Part shown: positions 1-5,463 of the stretch, one piece after another
Position numbering within the stretch: the stretch's first letter is position 1
Layout: every line of letters starts with the position of its first letter
Source: Acidimicrobiia bacterium
GTDB taxonomy: Bacteria; Actinomycetota; Acidimicrobiia; Spongiisociales; JAENVV01
Direction: 5' to 3'
Assembly (NCBI GenBank): GCA_020352575.1
Contig: CP070681.1
Coordinates: forward strand, 1,555,166 to 1,563,018
DNA length: 7,853 bases
Notes under the pieces: model-generated
What the model saw: only the letters and a program-made list of their open reading frames with translations
Told to the model about the DNA's origin: nothing
Database searches by the model: none
Translations under genes and position numbers: made by a program

Positions 1-1
1 G

Positions 2-1348
2 GTGGTCATCGGCCTCCCGAAGCTGCTCCAGAGGAAGTTCTCCCCGCCCGCCCGCGAACAGCCCCATCACCCGTCCGACCTCGGCCTCGACGCCGAGGAG
101 GTGTGGCTGGACGCCGTCGACGGGTCGCGCCTCCGGGCCTGGCACATCGGGCACAGCAGGCCCTCGCCAGTCCTCATCGTGCTCCACGGGTGGGGCAGCA
201 ACTCGAGCCTCATGCTGCCGGTGGCACCCACGTTCCACGAAGCTGGGTACGAGCTCCTGTTCGTCGACGCCCGGTCGCACGGGGCGTCCGACACTGTCGA
301 CCACATGTCGATGCCCCGGTTCGCCCAGGACCTCGAGGCCGCCATCGACTGGGTTCGGGGGCTCCCCGACGTCACCGGGGTCGGGGTGCTCGGCCACAGC
401 ATCGGGGCCGGGGCAGTGATCCTGTCGGCGTCGCGGCGGGACGACATCGACGCCGCCGTCGCCGTTGGGGCGTTCGCCCACCCCTGGGAACTCATCCTGA
501 AGGTCCCCCAGGTCGCAGCGCTCCCCGCAGCTGGGCAGTGGGCGATCCTGCGCACCATCGAACGGAGTGGTGGCTTCCGCCTGGACGACGTCGCTCCGCG
601 GACGCGGGTCGGCATGGTTAAGAGCCCGCTCATGCTCGTGCACGGGGCCAACGACGAGGTGATCTCGCACGAGGACTTCGACGAGCTCTCGAGGCTCTCG
701 CCCCCGGGCTCCGAGTCACTCCTCGTGCTGGGGGCCGTGCACGATCGACTCGACGAGTACGTCCCCGAACTCCCCCACGTGCTCAGTTTCCTCGCCAAGC
801 ACCTGCATGCGCCACGGAATGGCGATCGGGACGAAGGGGTTCCACGGAACATGACCGACTACGCCGCACTCCGTGCAGAGAAGGACGAGTTCTTCGCCAC
901 CGATGTCACGTCACCGTTCGAGGACGGCGAGTTCGAGGGCCTGAAGTGGTTCGCTCCCGACCCCGCATTGGTGTTCACCGTGACCCCGGAGGAAGCCGAC
1001 GGTTCGGAGGTCACCATGGCCACCTCGTCGGGTTCCGAGCAGGTGTACCGAACCGCCCTCACCGCCCGGTTCGACATTGGCGGCGAGGAGGTCGCCCTCA
1101 CGCTCTTCTCCGTGCCGGGGTACGACCACTGGTTCCTCCCGTTCCGGGATCGGACGAGTGGCAAGGACACCTACGGCGCCGGTCGCTACCTCGATATCCC
1201 GCCGAACGACGACGGGACGATCACCATCGACTTCAACCTCGCCTACAACCCGACGTGCGCGTACGACGACGGATGGACCTGTCCGCTCCCACCGGCGGGG
1301 AACTGGCTCCAGGTACCGATCGAGGCCGGGGAGAAGTCCTACAAGTAG
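2..1348 (+). CDS. Alpha/beta-hydrolase fused in frame to a DUF1684 domain (5' end possibly outside window)
   Basis: Residues about 30-270 are a serine alpha/beta-hydrolase. The oxyanion-type HGWG motif is at 62-65, the nucleophile elbow GHSIGA at 131-136 (Ser133), the likely acid is Asp218 in HGANDE, and the likely catalytic His is His247 in GAVHD. Substrate is unknown; an esterase or peptidase-like hydrolase is the family expectation. Residues about 285-448 match DUF1684: FLPFRDRTSG at 378-387, TYGAGRYLD at 390-398, the DFNLAYNP run with Cys419, CPLPP at 427-431, and the terminal IEAGEK. No stop separates the domains, whereas DUF1684 proteins are normally separate. The DUF1684 part begins MTDYAALRAEKDEFF, which looks like a native N-terminus (ATG at 851). 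The GTG at base 2 is the first possible start. The VIGLPKLLQRKF opening could follow a membrane helix lying upstream, so the protein may be longer. It ends in TAG, 34 bases before the cyclase locus. Confidence 0.85.
   Translation: MVIGLPKLLQRKFSPPAREQPHHPSDLGLDAEEVWLDAVDGSRLRAWHIGHSRPSPVLIVLHGWGSNSSLMLPVAPTFHEAGYELLFVDARSHGASDTVDHMSMPRFAQDLEAAIDWVRGLPDVTGVGVLGHSIGAGAVILSASRRDDIDAAVAVGAFAHPWELILKVPQVAALPAAGQWAILRTIERSGGFRLDDVAPRTRVGMVKSPLMLVHGANDEVISHEDFDELSRLSPPGSESLLVLGAVHDRLDEYVPELPHVLSFLAKHLHAPRNGDRDEGVPRNMTDYAALRAEKDEFFATDVTSPFEDGEFEGLKWFAPDPALVFTVTPEEADGSEVTMATSSGSEQVYRTALTARFDIGGEEVALTLFSVPGYDHWFLPFRDRTSGKDTYGAGRYLDIPPNDDGTITIDFNLAYNPTCAYDDGWTCPLPPAGNWLQVPIEAGEKSYK
833..853 (+). promoter_or_regulatory. 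Possible internal ribosome binding site and ATG for a separate DUF1684 product
   Basis: A purine-rich GAAGGGG (833-839) lies 11 bases before the in-frame ATG at 851. That ATG begins the residues that look like the natural start of a DUF1684 protein. The spacing is somewhat long for a Shine-Dalgarno site. If used, it would yield a DUF1684 protein of 165 residues in addition to the fusion. This is an inference from position only. Confidence 0.3.
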
Positions 1349-1349
1349 G

Positions 1350-1379
1350 GCGAGCCCCGTCACCCACGGGTACGCTCGC
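1350..1379 (+). promoter_or_regulatory. Strong dyad (11-bp stem) between the hydrolase gene and the cyclase locus
   Basis: The left arm GCGAGC (1350-1355) plus CCCGT (1356-1360) pairs with ACGGG (1366-1370) plus GCTCGC (1374-1379). The loop is CACCC, and TAC (1371-1373) forms a bulge in the right arm. The dyad starts two bases after the hydrolase stop codon and ends four bases before the GTG of the cyclase locus. No run of T follows, so it is not a classical intrinsic terminator. It could be a U-tract-less terminator for the hydrolase transcript, or an operator, because the right arm contains the presumed -10 element. The pairing is read directly; the role is inferred. Confidence 0.55.
1371..1376 (+). 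promoter_or_regulatory. -10 element of a presumed leaderless promoter for the cyclase locus
   Basis: TACGCT fits the TANNNT -10 pattern and ends six bases before the GTG at 1383, so transcription would begin at or beside the start codon. No Shine-Dalgarno sequence precedes that GTG, which agrees with a leaderless message. I see no convincing -35 element. The hexamer is preceded by CGGG, as is the matching hexamer before the acetyltransferase gene. Confidence 0.5.
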
Positions 1380-1382
1380 ACC

Positions 1383-1730
1383 GTGGAGTGTGCAGCCTGC
1401 GGCCGGGCGAACGATGCCGACGCCCGCTTCTGCGCGGGGTGTGGGTCGAAGCTCGCCAACACGTGCCCATCCTGCGGCCACGAGAACGCTGCCGACGCCA
1501 ACTTCTGCAACCGGTGCGGGACGGGGCTCGGATCCGCTCCTCTCCCGTCAGCGGAGCCGGCGCCCGACCAACGCGAGGCCCGTCGCCTCGCCACCGCCCT
1601 CTTCATCGACCTCGTCGGGTTCACCCCCTTCACCGAGCAGCACGACCCCGAAGAGGTGCGGGCCATGCTCATGCGGTACTTCGACGTGGCCCGGGAGGTG
1701 GTCACCCGGTTCGGCGGTGAGATCGACTAG
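1383..1730 (+). CDS. N-terminal fragment: double zinc ribbon and first part of the cyclase domain
   Basis: If the TAG terminates translation, this 115-residue product is made. It has two CxxC-CxxC zinc ribbons: Cys3, Cys6, Cys17, Cys20 and Cys28, Cys31, Cys42, Cys45, each with ten residues between its two pairs. A short proline/alanine linker (about 51-62) follows. The cyclase domain then begins with the first beta strand FIDLVGFT (74-81), which holds metal-binding Asp76, and continues with the helix through RYFDVAREVV. It stops just before the beta-hairpin that completes the metal site, so alone it cannot be a working cyclase. At most it could be a zinc-ribbon peptide or half of a split domain. 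Confidence 0.6.
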   Translation: MECAACGRANDADARFCAGCGSKLANTCPSCGHENAADANFCNRCGTGLGSAPLPSAEPAPDQREARRLATALFIDLVGFTPFTEQHDPEEVRAMLMRYFDVAREVVTRFGGEID

Positions 1731-1745
1731 TTCATCGGTGATGCC

Positions 1746-4700
1746 GTGCTCGCCTTCTGGGGCACGAGCGTGGCCCGGGAGGACGATGCAGAGCGGGCGG
1801 TCCGCGCAGCCCTGGATCTCGTCGACGGGGTCCAGCGCCTCGGCGAGGAGCTCGGCATCCCCGACCTGCGTGCCCGGGCAGGCGTCCTCACCGGGGAGAC
1901 CAGCGTTGGCTCCGGCGGCAACACGACCGGACTCGTCATCGGCGACATCGTGAACACCGCCTCCCGACTCCAGTCCATCGCCGAGCCGGGGACCGTCTTC
2001 GTGGGCGATGCCACGAGGCGACTCACCGAGGCCTCCATCCACTTCGAGGACGCCGGCACGCACGAACTGAAAGGCAAGGCAGCACCCGTGCAGGTCTTTC
2101 GTGCCGTGCGCGTCACGGCGCAACGGGGTGGAAGGGGCCGGCAGGACGGCATCGAGCCACCCTTCGTCGGTCGCGCCACCGACCTCCGGATGCTGCAGGA
2201 CCAACTCCATGAGACGACCCGGACCAGGCGCGCCCGCCTCGTGTCGATCATCGCCGAGGCCGGCCACGGCAAGTCACGCCTGGCCCAGGAGCTCAAGCAC
2301 TACGTGGACGGCCTCGCCGAGACCTACCTGTGGCACGAGGGGCGCTCTCCCGCCTACGGCGATGGCGTCTCGTTCTGGGCCATCGGCGAAATGGTTCGCC
2401 AGCGGGCCGGGGTCGCCGAGACGGATCCACCACTCGTGGCGCGGACCGCCCTCCGCGAACTTGCACATGAGTTCGCCACCGACGATGAGGAGACCACCTG
2501 GCTCACGGGGTACCTGAGCGGCCTGCTCGGCATCGACGAGATGCCCGCCGGAGATCGATCGGAGCTCTTCGCCGCCCTCCGCACCTTCTTCCAGCGGATG
2601 GCGGCACGAGCACCTGTGGTCCTGATCTTCGAGGACCTCCATTGGGCCGACGACGGCCTCATCGAGTTCCTCGACGACCTCGTGTCGCGATCCGACCGTC
2701 ACCCGATCGCCGTCGTCACGCTCGCCAGGCCTGAGCTCCTCGAGCGGCACCCCGAGTGGGGTCACAGCAGCGCTGGTTCCTCCGTTCGCCTCACGCCCCT
2801 CGGCGAGGGCGACATGCACGACCTGGTGACGGGGGCGGTGGATCGACTCGATCCCTCCGCGGCATCGCTCATCGTGAGCGCCTCTGCCGGGGTGCCCCTC
2901 TACGCCGTCGAGTTCCTCCGAACGCTCGTGGCGGAGGGGTCCGTGGCCCGGGTCGGTGACCGCTTCCAGCAGACCTCCCCGATCACCGACCTCTCCCTCC
3001 CCGACTCCCTCCACGCCATCATCGCCGCCCGCCTGGACCGATTCCCAACCCACATCCAGCGCGTCGTGCAGGACGCCTCCGTACTCGGACAGTCATTCAC
3101 CGAGGACTGGCTCATCCGGACCTCCGGAAACGACCGCGCGGGCGAGGCGCTCTCCGCACTGGTCACCTCAGAGGTCCTTCGATTCGACGACGATCCCCGA
3201 TCGCCGGAACGGGGCCAGTACCAGTTCGTCCAGCCGACGATCCGCGAGGTCGCCTACGGCCGCCTCCCCAAGGCCGAACGCGCCGAACGCCACCTCGCGA
3301 TCGCAGAGCAGTTCTCCCAGCTCGAGGATCCCGAGTTCGCAGCCGTCGTCGCTGACCACTACCTCCGAGCACTGGAGGCAGGCGCCGGGGATGAAGCACT
3401 CGAGGCGGCCCATCGTTCGCTCGTCGCCGCGGCGCAGCGGGCGGCGGACCTCCATGCACACGCCCAGGTACTCGGCCTCGCCAGAAGGGCACTGGACCTG
3501 CCCGGGGAGCCGAACCAATCGATCCTCCTCCTCGGCGCCGAGGCCGCGGCAGACCTCGCCGACGGCGAGGGGGCCATGACCCTCGCACACGCGGCAGTCG
3601 AGCGAGCGGTCGATGAGCAGCAGCGCCTCCATGGCGCCCGAACGCTCACCCGGGTCCTCCTCGCCACGGGTCAGTACGGAGCTGCGCCAGCCGTCCTCGA
3701 AGCCCATTGGGATCCCTCCCGACTCGATGAACCGGCGATGGCATGGATGGGCGCAGAGTTCGCCCGGGCCCTGATGTTGGCAAACGAGCATCCGCGCGGC
3801 GCCGGCATCGCCGAGCAGGTGCTTTCGGCAGCCGAGCGATCGGGGGACATGGCCCTCGTGACCGATGCGATCAACACGCTCGGCACCACCCGAGGGTCGG
3901 CCAGCCTCTACCAGGGCGTTGCGCTCACCGCCGAGGCCATGTCACTGGCGGCACGCTTCGGCTCCCTGTCGGCTCAGACGCGGGCTCTCAACAATGGCGT
4001 GGTGACCGGTTGGTGGAACGGCAGGATCTCTACCGAGGAAGACACCATTCGCTTCGCAGACCGGGCGGCCCTGCTGGGTAGCCAGGTCTTCTTCGGGAGA
4101 AGCGTCTACTTCATCGCCCTCATCGAACGGGACCGTGGGCGCTTCCAGGAGGCCCTCGAGATGCTCGCGCGCGTGCCCGACTCCTTCCAGAGCCGAGATG
4201 AAGCCGAGCTGGAGCGCCTGCTACTCATGTGGGCACTCGACGGCAACGACGCCCATCTCGCCGAGTTGGTCGCCGTGGCCGACGCACGACAGTCCGAGAT
4301 CGCAGACGACTTCCAAGGCCTCTTCCTCATGAAGGAGTTCATGGCGAAGTCCCACTTCCTCGCCGGCGACCTCGAACAGGCGGTGGAGATCGCCCTCGGA
4401 ATCGACTTCTTCGGCCTGCCACCGGAGCACGTCGTCGAAGTGCCGCTCCTCGCCACGCTCGAGTTGCGCGACACCGAGCTACTGGGGCGGGCCCGGAACC
4501 ACCTCCCGGTTCGGGCCGGAACACGCATGCGCTCGTTCGACGCAGTGGGAGAGGCAATTGGCCGCCTCCTTGCGGACGACCCCGCCGGCCCGCAAGCAGT
4601 ACTCGACGCCGCTCGGCTCCGCGCCGAGTGCGACGGACCGCTCGCCGGACACGTGCTCACCGCGACGCTCGGAACCGTGAGCGACCACCCGGCGGTGCAG

Positions 4701-4811
4701 GAAGCAGCTACCGAGACCGAACGGTGGTTCCGCGAGACCGGGGGGGTCGGTTACCTGCACCGTTTCGCTCAGGCATGGCGCCAACGCGATCGGGAAGCCG
4801 ACGCCGGCTAG
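1746..4811 (+). CDS. C-terminal fragment: remaining cyclase domain, AAA-type ATPase and TPR-like tail
   Basis: This is the open stretch after the TAG. Its first usable start, GTG 1746, lies inside the GDAVLAFWG hairpin and has no Shine-Dalgarno sequence, so it is probably not a natural start. Numbered as in the full protein, GDIVNTASRL (187-196) supplies the transition-state Asn191 and Arg195. The ATPase opens with PFVGR near 260. The P-loop AEAGHGKS (291-298) has Ala where the consensus has the first Gly. The Walker B segment is VVLIFEDLHWAD (412-423), and ARPELLERHPEWG (448-460) follows the family pattern. The conserved segment YQFVQPTIREVAYGRL (from about 613) closes the ATPase/winged-helix part. 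About 500 alanine- and leucine-rich residues then follow, reading as TPR-like helical pairs, a protein-interaction platform in related regulators. The stop codon overlaps that of the convergent acetyltransferase gene. Confidence 0.7.
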   Translation: MLAFWGTSVAREDDAERAVRAALDLVDGVQRLGEELGIPDLRARAGVLTGETSVGSGGNTTGLVIGDIVNTASRLQSIAEPGTVFVGDATRRLTEASIHFEDAGTHELKGKAAPVQVFRAVRVTAQRGGRGRQDGIEPPFVGRATDLRMLQDQLHETTRTRRARLVSIIAEAGHGKSRLAQELKHYVDGLAETYLWHEGRSPAYGDGVSFWAIGEMVRQRAGVAETDPPLVARTALRELAHEFATDDEETTWLTGYLSGLLGIDEMPAGDRSELFAALRTFFQRMAARAPVVLIFEDLHWADDGLIEFLDDLVSRSDRHPIAVVTLARPELLERHPEWGHSSAGSSVRLTPLGEGDMHDLVTGAVDRLDPSAASLIVSASAGVPLYAVEFLRTLVAEGSVARVGDRFQQTSPITDLSLPDSLHAIIAARLDRFPTHIQRVVQDASVLGQSFTEDWLIRTSGNDRAGEALSALVTSEVLRFDDDPRSPERGQYQFVQPTIREVAYGRLPKAERAERHLAIAEQFSQLEDPEFAAVVADHYLRALEAGAGDEALEAAHRSLVAAAQRAADLHAHAQVLGLARRALDLPGEPNQSILLLGAEAAADLADGEGAMTLAHAAVERAVDEQQRLHGARTLTRVLLATGQYGAAPAVLEAHWDPSRLDEPAMAWMGAEFARALMLANEHPRGAGIAEQVLSAAERSGDMALVTDAINTLGTTRGSASLYQGVALTAEAMSLAARFGSLSAQTRALNNGVVTGWWNGRISTEEDTIRFADRAALLGSQVFFGRSVYFIALIERDRGRFQEALEMLARVPDSFQSRDEAELERLLLMWALDGNDAHLAELVAVADARQSEIADDFQGLFLMKEFMAKSHFLAGDLEQAVEIALGIDFFGLPPEHVVEVPLLATLELRDTELLGRARNHLPVRAGTRMRSFDAVGEAIGRLLADDPAGPQAVLDAARLRAECDGPLAGHVLTATLGTVSDHPAVQEAATETERWFRETGGVGYLHRFAQAWRQRDREADAG

Positions 4812-5440
4812 CGGATGAAGAGCGCCTCGGCGCCGAGGGGCCGGAAGCCGGAGTTGTAGAACGCCCGCAACGAGGCGGCGTTGCCCGACGCCACCTGGGC
4901 GAACACCGGGACACCCCGAGGGGTGATGTCGAGGGCGGCCTGCACGAGGCGGCGTCCCGTCGAGGCCTTCCGCTGGGACGCAGGCACCTCGACGGCGATC
5001 TCCCGCCGACCAGCGACCCCACTGCCGATGACGAGCACCGACGAGCTCACCGGATCGCCGTACAACTCGATCTCGTCCCGGTACCGGGACGCCCGGATGA
5101 CCCGTGGGTGGTCGTAGAGGTCGTCGCGGGGCTCCACGAGGTCACTCCCGACACCGCGTCCCTTCGCATAGAGCACGATGTCGACCGAGGTCGGCCGAGC
5201 GTCGAGTTGCTCACGCATCCAGTTGAGGAACGATGGCCGCAGTGGTCCCTTGAGGTCCTCGGGGGCGAACTCGGCCCGCACGGCGTCGGGATCCAGCGAC
5301 GTTGCGATGACGTTGTGGTTCGTGAACGCCATCACAGCCTCTGCGACACCGGGTGGCGGCCCGACGATCTCGATCTCGTCGTCCCGAGGCGGGTAGATGT
5401 CCCGACTCAGGCGGTCGAACAGCTCGGTGAGGCGATGCAT
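4808..5440 (-). CDS. GNAT-family N-acetyltransferase
   Basis: A 210-residue protein whose C-terminal third is a GNAT fold. REIAVEVPASQRKASTGRRL (146-165) is the beta4/acetyl-CoA-binding loop (RxxxxGR version) and helix. SGNAASLRAFYNSGFRPLG (185-203) is the typical final strand-helix motif, in which Asn and Tyr commonly contact acetyl-CoA. The acceptor is unknown. Residues 1-130 contain a strand/helix pattern without a motif I recognise and may supply the substrate site. The ATG at 5440 is preferred over the in-frame GTG at 5449: a -10 hexamer TAGCGT ends eight bases upstream of the ATG and overlaps the GTG, which fits a leaderless message. The gene lies 23 bases after the lipoprotein stop on the same strand and converges on the cyclase locus. 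Confidence 0.8.
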   Translation of the reverse strand: MHRLTELFDRLSRDIYPPRDDEIEIVGPPPGVAEAVMAFTNHNVIATSLDPDAVRAEFAPEDLKGPLRPSFLNWMREQLDARPTSVDIVLYAKGRGVGSDLVEPRDDLYDHPRVIRASRYRDEIELYGDPVSSSVLVIGSGVAGRREIAVEVPASQRKASTGRRLVQAALDITPRGVPVFAQVASGNAASLRAFYNSGFRPLGAEALFIR

Positions 5441-5447
5441 TGGGGGC

Positions 5448-5453
5448 ACGCTA
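5448..5453 (-). promoter_or_regulatory. -10 element of a presumed leaderless promoter for the acetyltransferase gene
   Basis: On the minus strand TAGCGT follows CGGG and ends seven bases before the ATG at 5440. This is almost the same layout as before the cyclase locus. No Shine-Dalgarno sequence lies between them. A weaker dyad covers the same place: plus-strand CACGC (5447-5451) with GCGTG (5469-5473), and inside it ACCC (5453-5456) with GGGT (5461-5464). Confidence 0.5.
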
Positions 5454-5463
5454 CCCGGGAGGG

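Larger units (their letters stand above)
1383..4811 (+). pseudogene. Zinc-ribbon / class III nucleotide cyclase / AAA-ATPase / TPR-like regulator, interrupted by an in-frame TAG
   Basis: This is one reading frame of 1,142 positions with a single TAG at position 116 (1728-1730). Both sides belong to one well-known architecture: two zinc ribbons (1-46), a class III adenylate/guanylate cyclase domain (about 67-242), an AAA-type ATPase (about 260-620) and a helical tail to the end. The TAG lies between GGEID and FIGDAVLAFWG. Relatives carry lysine here (pattern EKFIGDAV), equivalent to the purine-selecting lysine of Rv1625c or of mammalian cyclase C2. An intact product would be a soluble cytoplasmic signalling protein making cAMP or a similar nucleotide under ATPase control. 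The metal-binding Asp76 and Asp120 now lie on opposite sides of the stop. No other stop or frameshift is visible, so the lesion is very recent, a sequencing or assembly error, or a codon that is read through. The GTG start at 1383 is chosen for its leaderless-type promoter and because the zinc ribbon begins there. Confidence 0.8.

Noticed and set aside
911..1705. Antisense open frame of 264 residues
   Set aside because: It runs opposite conserved DUF1684 and zinc-ribbon coding sequence. Its composition follows from the GC-rich codons of the sense strand, and there is no ribosome site or motif.
1728..1730. Selenocysteine or general pyrrolysine coding at the interrupting codon
   Set aside because: Selenocysteine uses TGA. 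Pyrrolysine at a lysine position is tempting, but no pyl gene is in the window, the other TAG codons here are normal stops, and actinobacteria of this kind are not known to me to use it.
1746..1748. GTG 1746 as the real start of a separate gene
   Set aside because: It lies in the middle of the conserved GDAV hairpin, has no Shine-Dalgarno sequence or -10 element, and would leave a truncated cyclase domain. Reinitiation after the TAG cannot be excluded but is not favoured.
946..1953. Long plus-strand open frame spanning the hydrolase 3' end and the cyclase 5' end
   Set aside because: It is rich in Arg, Ser and Pro, has no recognisable motif, and overlaps two frames with clear domain matches. 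This is a shadow frame of high-GC codons.
4825..4838. Perfect 14-base palindrome as a protein-binding site or terminator
   Set aside because: It lies in the acetyltransferase coding region and is made of ordinary GC-rich codons for LGAE and flanking residues. No T run follows, so chance is likely.
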